This document shows, piece after piece, positions 1 to 7,077 of a DNA stretch of 17,294 nt. Source of the DNA: Flavobacteriia bacterium (GTDB taxonomy: Bacteria > Bacteroidota > Bacteroidia > Flavobacteriales > Flavobacteriaceae). The notes under the pieces were generated by a model. The model saw only the letters and a list, made by a program, of their open reading frames with translations, searched no databases and had not been told where the DNA came from. The stretch covers positions 1-17,294 of the forward strand of contig QNYL01000036.1 in the NCBI GenBank assembly GCA_003973375.1, read 5' to 3'. Made by a program: the position numbers and the translations under genes. Every line of letters starts with the position of its first letter. The stretch's first letter is position 1.

Positions 1-16
1 ACATCTAAATAAGAAG

Positions 17-90
17 GGTCGCGTAGCTCAGCTGGATAGAGCATCTGCCTTCTAAGCAGACGGTCACAGGTTCGAATCCTGTCGCGATCA
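17..90 (+). tRNA. tRNA-Arg (anticodon UCU)
   Basis: A complete cloverleaf can be folded by eye. The 7-bp acceptor stem is 17-23 with 83-89 (one G-U pair), the D arm is 26-29/39-42, and the anticodon stem is 44-48/56-60 with loop 49-55. The T arm is 66-70/78-82 around a TTCGAAT loop. The anticodon at 51-53 is TCT, which reads AGA, so this is a tRNA-Arg for the Arg codon favoured in AT-rich genomes. The discriminator base is A90. No 3' CCA is encoded, so it must be added after transcription. A short terminator follows directly. The promoter is not clear in the 16 bases available upstream. Confidence 0.96.
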
Positions 91-95
91 CAAAT

Positions 96-198
96 GAACG
101 AAAACCAATGCAAAGCATTGGTTTTTTGATTTTAAAATTTGTTATATGAGAATTTGATAAACAAAAAATATATCGCTTTAGCAGATTGGTTTTCGTTC
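96..198. repeat. 14-bp distal inverted repeat overlapping the tRNA terminator
   Basis: Positions 96-109 and 185-198 are perfect reverse complements over 14 bases, separated by 75 bases. The left copy shares bases 101-109 with the left arm of the tRNA terminator, so the two pairings exclude each other. It may be the scar of a duplicated or inverted terminator, or chance in AT-rich DNA. No function is known. Confidence 0.5.
101..127 (+). terminator. Rho-independent terminator of tRNA-Arg
   Basis: The sequence folds into an 11-bp perfect hairpin (101-111 with 115-125) with a 3-base AAA loop, and its 3' arm runs into a tract of six T at 122-127. It starts 11 bases after the tRNA end, the usual place for a tRNA terminator. 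Part of the left arm also lies in a longer distant inverted repeat (96-109 with 185-198). Confidence 0.85.
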
Positions 199-801
199 TC
201 AAAATTTTAGGGTTACCCATTTAAATCTCATTTAATTTCTGAATCGTAAATGAAAATAGTTTTCGTTTCACCATTATTATTATCTTGTTTTATGAACTAC
301 CCCAAGGAATTCTATAGACTAAAGTCAAACAAAAAATATCGGGTTAGTTTAAGGTTAAAAAGCAGCAGAAAATTTTGCCAAAATACGTTCTGTAATTGAT
401 ACTACCATAAAAAATGGATTGAAGGTGATGCAAAGCCTTTCTATTATTGCTAAACTGCATACTGATTAGTAACCAAAATACAACTTTTAAAACATTTTTT
501 CAACTTTAGATCACCTTAAAACACTATTAAAATCAATACTTTAAAGATTTTCAGGGGATAGATAAATATTATTACGGTTTTTTGAATATTGATAAAAACG
601 GATCAGGTAATAAGAACAGTAGTTTGTTTTTATAAATGTATATCCTATGGGAATAAGTGAAGAAGCAAAGAATCTAAAAGACCGGCAAAAACAACTTAAG
701 GCAGAAGGAAAAGTAGAGCAAAAAAGAAAAAAAAAGCAAAGAAATTAAATTAGGCACTATTATTGGTGTAGTTTTACAAAATCACTTAAATAACATTATT
801 C
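128..801. other. Gene-poor, decayed region between tRNA-Arg and the lipoprotein gene
   Basis: About 670 bp with no convincing intact gene. It holds the right arm of the inverted repeat (185-198) and a frameshifted transposase-like relic (about 305-469). It also holds a 33-codon ATG frame at 647-748, which is lysine- and glutamate-rich (starting MGISEEAKNLKDRQ and ending in a run of K/R/Q/N). That frame has no recognised homologue and no clear promoter, so it is as likely a chance or relic frame as a gene. A one-mismatch -7 box (TAGTTTTA, 769-776) lies 25 bases before the lipoprotein start. The rest is AT-rich DNA in which nothing further is seen. Confidence 0.6.
305..469 (+). pseudogene. Relic of a transposase C-terminus (IS66-like)
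   Basis: From 362 to 469 one frame encodes 35 residues and a stop, beginning AAENFAKIRSVIDTTIKNGL and ending KLHTD. This resembles the extreme C-terminus of IS66-type transposases, where a basic K-V-S-G-x-F-R-type segment is followed by A-x-x-x-A-x-I-R-S-x-I-x-T-x-x-K-N-G. In a neighbouring frame just upstream (about 320-358) the preceding basic segment (K-K-Y-R-V-S-L-R) can be read, so a frameshift near 360 separates the two halves. The catalytic domain and the terminal inverted repeats are not present. The similarity was judged from memory of the family; IS66 is the best guess and another transposase family is possible. Confidence 0.45.
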
Positions 802-1302
802 ATGAAAAAATTGATACTACTTATTCCGACCCTTTTATTATTTTTCAACAGTTGTACAACTGGCCCTCCAGGTCCACCAGGTCCTCAAGGTCAGGATGGT
901 TTACTCGCTCAAATCTTTGAAGCCAAAGTTAGTTTCTCAAATCAGAACAATTATGAAGTATTAGTAGAATTTCCAAACAATATTAAAGTTTTTGATACTG
1001 ATATTGTTATGGCTTATATTCTTACAGGAGTTGACAACGGCGTAGATATTTGGGAGCCGCTGCCACAGTCCTTATTTTTTAATGATGGTTCTTTACTTTA
1101 CGGTTATAACCACACTTATACTGATATTGTTTTCTTTTTGGATGGAACAGTAAATTTGGATACTCTGGACACACAATTTACAAATAATATTGTGTTTAGA
1201 ATTGCTATTATCCCTGCTGATTTTGCCAAAACCTTCAACATCAATAATTATAACGAAGTGGTAAGAAATCTCCAATCAGATAACATTATAAAACTTTACT
1301 AA
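802..1302 (+). CDS. Small lipoprotein with a short collagen-like motif
   Basis: Predicted 166-residue secreted lipoprotein of unknown function. Residues 1-17 form a lysine-started hydrophobic signal peptide ending in a lipobox-like F-N-S-C, so Cys18 would be lipidated after cleavage by signal peptidase II. Immediately after come Gly-X-Y triplets (GPPGPPGPQGQDG, residues 21-33), a very short collagen-like stretch. The rest (34-166) has a beta-rich pattern with aromatic and aspartate residues and no catalytic motif that I recognise. Small lipoproteins with this arrangement are frequent hypothetical proteins in Flavobacteriia. No Shine-Dalgarno is seen. A TAGTTTTA box at 769-776 is the only promoter-like element and has one mismatch to TAnnTTTG. 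The gene stands alone between two decayed regions. The gene call is firm; the role is unknown. Confidence 0.85.
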   Translation: MKKLILLIPTLLLFFNSCTTGPPGPPGPQGQDGLLAQIFEAKVSFSNQNNYEVLVEFPNNIKVFDTDIVMAYILTGVDNGVDIWEPLPQSLFFNDGSLLYGYNHTYTDIVFFLDGTVNLDTLDTQFTNNIVFRIAIIPADFAKTFNINNYNEVVRNLQSDNIIKLY

Positions 1303-1637
1303 ATCTGATAAAAGTTTGTTGTTCATATTGATAATAGGATGTAATATAGATAAATCACAGATTCTTTTTATGCGAAAATATATCTTGGTAACAGTATTTT
1401 TTTCTATTGGATTAGTCTTATTGCCGTTTAGTATTTAAAAAAACAACAAGTCCTTATACAAAGAGATTGTTTTTTCAAAGGAATCAGCTTCTTTTGAAAA
1501 AACAATTTCTTCCTTTCTTTCTCAGATAAGCAACAATGTATAAGACATCTAATCTAATCCGGTTTCGGTAATCCTGAAAAAATTAGTAGATACTGCTTAT
1601 ATTCAAAGCATTTTTTTCAATAATCTTGGAGAGATAC
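1303..1637. other. Decayed intergenic region between convergent genes
   Basis: About 335 bp between the lipoprotein gene and the convergent L,D-transpeptidase gene. It contains a very long hairpin (1461-1511) and a broken reading frame with a signal-peptide-like start (1370-1645). No conventional terminator with a T tract is visible for either flanking gene. Confidence 0.6.
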
Positions 1638-1645
1638 TTATTTAG
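1370..1645 (+). pseudogene. Possible decayed small secreted-protein gene
   Basis: An ATG at 1370 opens a 22-residue hydrophobic, signal-peptide-like segment (MRKYILVTVFFSIGLVLLPF then SI) that ends at a TAA (1436-1438). The same frame then continues with reasonable protein-like composition to a TAG at 1643-1645, interrupted only by two further TAA codons (1541 and 1550). Three internal stops in 92 codons is below what random AT-rich DNA would give, so this may be a dead gene for a small exported protein. However, the internal hairpin at 1461-1511 constrains the sequence and could by itself produce this look. No homologue is recognised. Confidence 0.25.
1461..1511. repeat. Long near-perfect hairpin (23-bp stem, 5-base loop)
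   Basis: Bases 1461-1483 pair with 1489-1511 around a five-base TCAGC loop. All 23 positions pair if the plus strand is transcribed: 21 are Watson-Crick and two are G-U (1465/1507 and 1480/1492). On the minus strand those two become A-C mismatches, so the structure is better in plus-strand RNA. The central part holds runs of six T and six A. It lies 158 bases after the lipoprotein stop. It may act as a factor-independent 3' end or RNA-stability element for that gene; the T tract of a classic terminator is missing. Confidence 0.65.
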
Positions 1646-3209
1646 AGGAGCTAAACAACGTTTCTTTTAGCTTTTTATCTCTGTTATAAATATCATACCA
1701 AAAGATCAAATTGCCATCAGCATCAGTATCACAGGTGATATACTGTATATAAACCGGCAGATGTTTGTTCAACTCAATCTTCTTTTCAATCTTTCTCTTC
1801 ACATATACTTCGATACTGTCTTTATTGTATTCATTCTCGTCATACTTCAATACCCTGTCGGCCAGATCAATAGCATTCTGAACCCGGATACAGCCATGAC
1901 TGTATGCTCTGATATCTCTTTTAAAATGATATTTAGTGGGGGTATCGTGTAAATAGATTGAATATTTATTCTTAAAAATAAATTTTACAAGCCCAAGCGC
2001 ATTAGAATAGCCTCCTTTCTGGCGAATATAATAGTTGAAATTCTCACGGTTTAATGTATCCCATTTAACATTTTTCAGATTGACAGGCTGTAAGCTTTTG
2101 GTAAATACCTCATAATGATTTCGGGTCATGTATTCAGGATCTTTTTTAGCTTTTACAAGGATCTCATTTACTGAAATACTCCTGGGCACATGCCAGTAAG
2201 GATAAGCTACCAGATAATTTAATTTACTGTAAACTTCCGGAGTCTTTTTGCTCCTTTTTCCCACTACAACTCTGTATACATTATGCAATTTGTTATTTAT
2301 ATAAAATTTCAACTGATACGAAGGAATATTTACATACAGAAAATCTTTTTCCCGGGGAATCTTCCATCGCCATCGCTCCATACTCATCGCGACATCCCGG
2401 TAATAATCAAGAGTGCTTTTGGAAAGGGCCCGTGCAGTATATTTACCTATGATCCCATCAGAGCTTAAACCATGGTCGTATTGAAATTTCCTTAAAGCTT
2501 CCAGAAATAAAGTATCAGATATTTTTTCATCAGAAATATACTGATGTAAAAACAAGGCTTTTCTGGCCTGGTCATACGAACGAACTGAATCAGAACGATA
2601 CGGATCAACCTTTATTTTCTCTTCAGATAAAACTGTCTTATCCAGATATTTAACCAATGCTTTTTGGAGATTTCTATATTCAGTCTGTTTGGGCTGAAGG
2701 TCGGTGAGATATTTCAGCAGACTGTCATTTTTAACTGCATCCTGAAAATATTTCAGCAGATCAATACTAAATTTTTTACGTTCCAGTCTTGTAAATATTT
2801 TCACACTGTCAACTCTTCCGTAATTCAGATCCTTTCCCATCTGAAAATAATTGAGGCTCAACTTTTTCTCTAACTTTTCAGCGATATTCCTTCTCTTTTG
2901 TTTATCGTTGATTTCGCTAAGTTGTTCTGAGATACTCTTTAATTTTTTATAATAGTAATACTCCGGTTCGAGTCCGTAATACCTTGCATTTTTAATAAAT
3001 TCCAGAAAAGAATCTCCTTTCTCATTGAGTTTTTGCTCTTTATTGATCCAGATATATTTATTGTGATTTAAAGTATAAAATGAATCGACAAGAGAGGTAT
3101 CCGAGAAAACAGGGTTTGACTTTATTCCGAATCGATAAAAATCATTTCTGAATCCCAATGAAAGGAATAAAAACAATAATATTGTTAATAAGTTGAGGGG
3201 ATACTTCAT
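1638..3209 (-). CDS. L,D-transpeptidase, YcbB/LdtD-like (YkuD domain)
   Basis: Cell-wall enzyme of 523 residues expected to form L,D (3-3) cross-links between peptidoglycan stem peptides in the periplasm. Residues 1-20 are a hydrophobic signal or anchor segment. A long helical scaffold (about 35-205), as in YcbB/LdtD, is followed by a peptidoglycan-binding-1-like domain (about 213-262, containing K-F-Q-x-x-x-G-L-x-x-D-G-I-I-G). The YkuD catalytic domain covers about 288-455. The active-site signature is S-H-G-C-I-R at 437-442, with Cys440 as nucleophile and His421 (in Y-L-H-D-T-P) and His438 in the expected places, so the enzyme looks active. Length and order match the large Bacteroidota members. 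The gene is transcribed alone from a -7 box at 3256-3263, and its 3' end faces the decayed region. Whether it makes 3-3 links or anchors another substrate cannot be told from sequence. Confidence 0.93.
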   Translation of the reverse strand: MKYPLNLLTILLFLFLSLGFRNDFYRFGIKSNPVFSDTSLVDSFYTLNHNKYIWINKEQKLNEKGDSFLEFIKNARYYGLEPEYYYYKKLKSISEQLSEINDKQKRRNIAEKLEKKLSLNYFQMGKDLNYGRVDSVKIFTRLERKKFSIDLLKYFQDAVKNDSLLKYLTDLQPKQTEYRNLQKALVKYLDKTVLSEEKIKVDPYRSDSVRSYDQARKALFLHQYISDEKISDTLFLEALRKFQYDHGLSSDGIIGKYTARALSKSTLDYYRDVAMSMERWRWKIPREKDFLYVNIPSYQLKFYINNKLHNVYRVVVGKRSKKTPEVYSKLNYLVAYPYWHVPRSISVNEILVKAKKDPEYMTRNHYEVFTKSLQPVNLKNVKWDTLNRENFNYYIRQKGGYSNALGLVKFIFKNKYSIYLHDTPTKYHFKRDIRAYSHGCIRVQNAIDLADRVLKYDENEYNKDSIEVYVKRKIEKKIELNKHLPVYIQYITCDTDADGNLIFWYDIYNRDKKLKETLFSSSK

Positions 3210-3255
3210 AACAATTAATCTTAAAAGTCTTTAGATGGATCAGTAACTATTTTTA

Positions 3256-3263
3256 CAAATATA
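3256..3263 (-). promoter_or_regulatory. -7 promoter box for the L,D-transpeptidase gene
   Basis: On the minus strand the sequence reads TATATTTG, an exact match to the Bacteroidota TAnnTTTG box. It lies 46 bases before the start codon at 3209. No TTG at the -33 position with normal spacing is evident. Confidence 0.5.
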
Positions 3264-3330
3264 CTGAATTCTAGTTCTTTTTAAAGATATATACCCTTCA
3301 AGATATGAAATATTCACATCTTAAAGCAGA

Positions 3331-3364
3331 ATTTCTTAGGTTTACAACTCCAATCTTAAGAAAT
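3331..3364 (-). terminator. Weak hairpin downstream of pyrD
   Basis: An 8-bp perfect inverted repeat (3331-3338 with 3357-3364) with an 18-base loop lies 17 bases past the pyrD stop. It is AT-rich and not followed by a T tract on the minus strand, so it is a poor intrinsic terminator at best. Confidence 0.25.
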
Positions 3365-3380
3365 AAAATCATTTAGAGAA

Positions 3381-4394
3381 TTATTTTACAATGGCCTCTT
3401 TTATTTGTTTTACCAGCTCCGGACCTTCGTAAATAAAACCTGTAAAAAGCTGAATCAGATCGGCTCCTGCTTCCATTTTTTCTATTGCATCTTTGGCAGA
3501 ATGTATACCTCCTACTCCAATGATCGGGAAGGCTTTACCTGAATTTTCAGATAAGAATCTGATCACTTCAGTAGATCTTTCCGCCAAGGGTTTTCCGCTC
3601 ATCCCTCCGGTTTCTTTTTTATTCACTGAATTAAGTCCTTCTCTTGAAATAGTGGTATTGGTGGCAATCACACCGGCAATTCCGGTCTCTTTTACGATAT
3701 CAATAATATCCAAAAGCTGTTCATCGGTAAGATCCGGGGCAATTTTTAGAAGAATCGGTTTGGGTTTATCCTTCTTTTTATTTTCTTCCTGAAGAGTGTT
3801 TAACAGTTTGGTTAAAGGCTCCTTATCCTGCAAAGCCCTAAGATTTGGAGTATTGGGAGAGCTCACATTAACTACAAAATAATCAACCACATCAAAAAGT
3901 TCATAAAAACAGATCACATAATCATCAACAGCATTTTCATTAGGAGTTACTTTATTCTTCCCGATATTTCCTCCGATGATCACATCAGTTCTTTTATGCT
4001 TTAGTCTTTCTGCAACCCTTTTTACCCCTTCATTATTAAATCCCATTCTGTTGATCAGGGCTTCATCTTCCACAAGCCTGAACATTCGTTTTTTAGGATT
4101 TCCGGGTTGTGGTTTTGGGGTAACGGTACCAATTTCAACAAAACCAAAACCAAGATCGGCAAACTCATCAAAAACCTCAGCATTTTTATCAAGCCCGGCA
4201 GCAAGACCTACAGGATTTTTAAATTTCAATCCGAAAAGCTCTCTTTCCAGACTTTTATCCTCAAGTTTAAATTTATTCCTGATCACTGATCTTATAGGTG
4301 TTTTAAACACAGTTTTAATCATTGAAAAAGTAAAATTATGAGCAACCTCAGGATCAAGTTTAAAAAGGGCTTTACGAACTACAGATTTGTACAT
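3381..4394 (-). CDS. pyrD: Dihydroorotate dehydrogenase, class 2 (quinone-dependent)
   Basis: Catalyses oxidation of dihydroorotate to orotate, the fourth step of UMP synthesis, passing electrons to membrane quinone. The 337-residue protein has the N-terminal amphipathic extension typical of class 2 (about 1-45), then an FMN-binding alpha/beta barrel. Visible signatures are [11 protein letters not shown] (60-70), [12 protein letters not shown] (89-100) and [11 protein letters not shown] (176-186). By alignment with E. coli PyrD the catalytic base is Ser179. The C-terminal I-I-G-V-G-G-I-x-S-A-x-D-A (291-303) is the FMN-phosphate loop. Length is usual for the family. It is a single-gene unit with a TATCTTTG box at 4409-4416. 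The terminator of pheT separates it from the gene upstream. Confidence 0.97.
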   Translation of the reverse strand: MYKSVVRKALFKLDPEVAHNFTFSMIKTVFKTPIRSVIRNKFKLEDKSLERELFGLKFKNPVGLAAGLDKNAEVFDEFADLGFGFVEIGTVTPKPQPGNPKKRMFRLVEDEALINRMGFNNEGVKRVAERLKHKRTDVIIGGNIGKNKVTPNENAVDDYVICFYELFDVVDYFVVNVSSPNTPNLRALQDKEPLTKLLNTLQEENKKKDKPKPILLKIAPDLTDEQLLDIIDIVKETGIAGVIATNTTISREGLNSVNKKETGGMSGKPLAERSTEVIRFLSENSGKAFPIIGVGGIHSAKDAIEKMEAGADLIQLFTGFIYEGPELVKQIKEAIVK

Positions 4395-4408
4395 TTTTGA
4401 AATTTTTG

Positions 4409-4416
4409 CAAAGATA
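4409..4416 (-). promoter_or_regulatory. -7 promoter box for pyrD
   Basis: The minus strand reads TATCTTTG, an exact TAnnTTTG match, only 14 bases before the pyrD ATG. This implies a very short 5' untranslated region. No -33 element at good spacing is seen. Confidence 0.6.
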
Positions 4417-4452
4417 TATTAATTTGAGATTTATGTTTTAAAAAAACAAATT

Positions 4453-4490
4453 AAAAAACCCTCTGAATTTACTTAAAAATATAGAGGGTT
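4453..4490 (-). terminator. Rho-independent terminator of pheT
   Basis: An 8-bp perfect stem (4457-4464 with 4483-4490, A-A-C-C-C-T-C-T type) with an 18-base AT-rich loop. On the minus strand it is followed by a T tract (complement of the A run 4453-4458). It sits 22 bases beyond the pheT stop and ahead of the pyrD promoter. The loop is long but the GC core and T tract fit an intrinsic terminator. Confidence 0.75.
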
Positions 4491-4512
4491 AATAAATCCT
4501 TTCAGATTGTTT

Positions 4513-6942
4513 CTATCTGAGTTCAGCACCAAATTGTTTAATAAAGGTCTGCTGAAGTTTATTCATGATCTTATCGATCTGTTTATCGTTAAGGGTTTTA
4601 CTTTCATCCTGAAGAGTAAAACTCAATGCGTAGGATTTTTTGCCTTTTGGCAATTTATCTCCGGTATAAACATCAAAAAGATCAATATTCTTTAAAAATT
4701 TCTTTTCACTCTGGAAAGCTGCCTGATACAGATCAGAAAACTTCACATCCTCGTCGAGCAACAAGGCCAGATCCCGTTTTACTTCGGGATATTTAGACAA
4801 TAAAGAGATACTTATTTCTTTATTTCCTGCATGTTCCAGTACATTATCCCAATTGAAATCGGCATACAGAACCTCCTGTTTGATACCGAATTTCTTTAGG
4901 ATACTGTTCTTTACCACACCCATTTCAACCAACCGGATCTTTTTATCACTCATTGTAATTCCTTCCGAGAAGATATCGTTCTTTGTGGCAGAGACCTTCA
5001 GGTTTTCAAATCCCAGTCGTGAAAGAACAGCAACCACAATTCCTTTCAGGTAAAAGAAATCAGACATTTTATTTTGAATATTCCATGATTCATTCCATCT
5101 TTTACCGCTTACAACCAAACTCAAATGCTTCCGCTCGGTGTATCCGCTTTGAAACTTGTGATAGGTTTTACCAAATTCGAAAAATTTGATATTCTTGTTC
5201 TTTCTATTGATGTTGTAGGCTACCGCTTCAAGTCCGCTAAATAACAACGACTGGCGCATTACCTCAAGATCAGAACTCAGGGCATTCAGCATTTTCACAT
5301 TGTGCTCTTCTTTCAGATTTTCCGATAAAGAAACATATTCAGGTGTGGTCAACGAATTGGCCATGGTTTCATAAAAACCCTGTGCGATCAGGATCTGCGA
5401 AATGATATTCTCAAGTTTTTCATTGTTCTTTCCTGAAAAAGACAGTGAAGTATTCAGTTTATCAGAGATTTTTATATTGTTGTATCCATAAACTCTCAGG
5501 ATCTCTTCCACAATATCGGCTTCCCGGGTAACATCAACACGATAAGACGGAATTGTAAGTCCTAAACCTGATTCTGTCTGGTTATTGATCTTGATATCCA
5601 GTGAGGCCAGAATATTTTTAATAACATCTGTTGGAATCTCTTCACCAATCAGACGGAAAGCTTTTTCATAGGATAAATGCACCTGAAAATCTTCTATTTT
5701 ATGAGGATAGATGTCAATTACATCTGAAACGATCTTTCCTCCTGCGATATCTTTAATCAGAATAGCAGCTCTTTTTAAAGCATAAACAACAGTATCCGGA
5801 TTAATTCCTCTTTCAAACCTGAAAGAAGCATCCGTATTCAATGCATGACGTTTTGCTGTTTTACGTACAGAAACCGGATTAAAATATGCACTTTCAAGGA
5901 AAATACTGGTTGTAGTATCTGAAACGCCCGAAGTTTCTCCTCCAAAAACACCACCAATACACAACGGATTGCTTTCACCATCACAGATCATGATATCATC
6001 TTTGTGCAATTTTCTTTCCACACCATCAAGCGTAGTAAATTTAGTGCCTTCGGGTAAGGTTTTAACAACGATCTTATTTCCTTTGATCTTGGCAGCATCA
6101 AAAGCGTGCAAGGGCTGTCCAAGACTGTGTAAAATATAATTGGTGATATCCACCACATTATTGATCGGCTTTAAGCCTATAGCCAGTAATCTGTTTTTAA
6201 GCCATGCCGGTGATTCTTCTATGGTCAAATCTGTTAAAGTAATTCCTGCATATCTCGGTACCAGATTATGGTCCTCCACTTCTACATTGATCTTAAAAGT
6301 ACGCTCATCTACATCAAAATCGCTTACCGAAGGAGTGATCAGTTCTTTATTGATATCTTTTATCTGCAGTAAACCGGCACGGAGATCTCTGGCTACCCCT
6401 AGATGACTCATAGCATCAGCACGGTTCGGCGTAAGTCCGATCTCAAAAACCTTATCGGTTTCAACCTCAAAGATCTCAGCAGCTTCAATTCCTGTTTCAA
6501 CCTCCTCATCCAGCACCATAATTCCGTCGTGATTATCACCAAGACCCAGTTCATCTTCAGCACAGATCATCCCAAAACTTACTTCACCTCTGATTTTTCC
6601 TTTTTTAATGGTAAAACTCTCACCTTTATCATTATATAATTTTGTACCCACAGTAGCCACAGGAACTTTTTGTCCGGCAGCAACATTGGGTGCTCCGCAA
6701 ACAATCTGAACCGGTTCCCCTGTACCCAGATCTACAGTTGTTATTTTTAACCTGTCGGCGTTAGGGTGTTTTTCACAGGTAAGTACTTTTCCTACAACAA
6801 CTCCTTTCAGTCCCCCTTTAACACTTTCAAAATCTTCAATTCCTTCCACCTCAAGTCCGAGATCCGTAAGAATCTCTCCAACTTCAACAACATCAAGATC
6901 TATATCTAAGAATTGCTTTAACCAAGAATATGATATCTTCAT
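4513..6942 (-). CDS. pheT: Phenylalanyl-tRNA synthetase beta subunit
   Basis: Non-catalytic but essential beta subunit of the (alpha-beta)2 PheRS; it binds tRNA-Phe and edits mischarged Tyr-tRNA. The 809 residues show the full bacterial layout. An EMAP-II-like tRNA-binding domain (about 42-150) contains E-K-H-P-N-A-D-R-L, I-V-C-G-A-P-N and G-M-I-C-A-E-D-E-L-G-L. The B3/B4 editing region is about 210-385, the B5 domain about 415-485 (I-P-S-Y-R-V-D-V near 464-471, then E-A-D-I-V-E-E), and the synthetase-like core about 490-700. A C-terminal anticodon-binding FDX-ACB domain covers about 715-809. The alpha subunit gene pheS is not adjacent, so pheT is a lone transcription unit here. It starts at an ATG 22 bases after a TATCTTTG box and ends at the 4453-4490 terminator. 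It shares a divergent promoter region with the acyl-CoA synthetase gene. Confidence 0.98.
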   Translation of the reverse strand: MKISYSWLKQFLDIDLDVVEVGEILTDLGLEVEGIEDFESVKGGLKGVVVGKVLTCEKHPNADRLKITTVDLGTGEPVQIVCGAPNVAAGQKVPVATVGTKLYNDKGESFTIKKGKIRGEVSFGMICAEDELGLGDNHDGIMVLDEEVETGIEAAEIFEVETDKVFEIGLTPNRADAMSHLGVARDLRAGLLQIKDINKELITPSVSDFDVDERTFKINVEVEDHNLVPRYAGITLTDLTIEESPAWLKNRLLAIGLKPINNVVDITNYILHSLGQPLHAFDAAKIKGNKIVVKTLPEGTKFTTLDGVERKLHKDDIMICDGESNPLCIGGVFGGETSGVSDTTTSIFLESAYFNPVSVRKTAKRHALNTDASFRFERGINPDTVVYALKRAAILIKDIAGGKIVSDVIDIYPHKIEDFQVHLSYEKAFRLIGEEIPTDVIKNILASLDIKINNQTESGLGLTIPSYRVDVTREADIVEEILRVYGYNNIKISDKLNTSLSFSGKNNEKLENIISQILIAQGFYETMANSLTTPEYVSLSENLKEEHNVKMLNALSSDLEVMRQSLLFSGLEAVAYNINRKNKNIKFFEFGKTYHKFQSGYTERKHLSLVVSGKRWNESWNIQNKMSDFFYLKGIVVAVLSRLGFENLKVSATKNDIFSEGITMSDKKIRLVEMGVVKNSILKKFGIKQEVLYADFNWDNVLEHAGNKEISISLLSKYPEVKRDLALLLDEDVKFSDLYQAAFQSEKKFLKNIDLFDVYTGDKLPKGKKSYALSFTLQDESKTLNDKQIDKIMNKLQQTFIKQFGAELR

Positions 6943-6964
6943 TTTTTTATTTTTTAAGAATGTG

Positions 6965-6972
6965 CAAAGATA
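6965..6972 (-). promoter_or_regulatory. -7 promoter box for pheT
   Basis: The minus strand reads TATCTTTG, an exact TAnnTTTG match, 22 bases upstream of the pheT ATG. No good -33 element is visible. Confidence 0.6.
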
Positions 6973-7077
6973 TACAATTGTATCGACTGGAAATATATAA
7001 GAAATAGAAATATTTAAAACAAAAAACTTTTTCTAATTCAATCAAAATAATTATTTTGCAGAATAAAAACTCCTAAT

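Noticed and set aside
17..200. tRNA-Arg as an attachment site for an integrated element
   Set aside because: No second copy of the tRNA 3' end and no integrase gene occur in the window; only an inverted repeat and a small transposase relic are present.
5..220. 71-residue minus-strand frame across the tRNA-Arg gene
   Set aside because: It is the antisense of the tRNA; the A-T-G-F-E-P-V-T string is the familiar false product of a tRNA T arm.
3976..4341. 121-residue plus-strand frame inside pyrD
   Set aside because: Antisense shadow of a conserved enzyme, rich in Ser/Pro/Leu as such shadows usually are.
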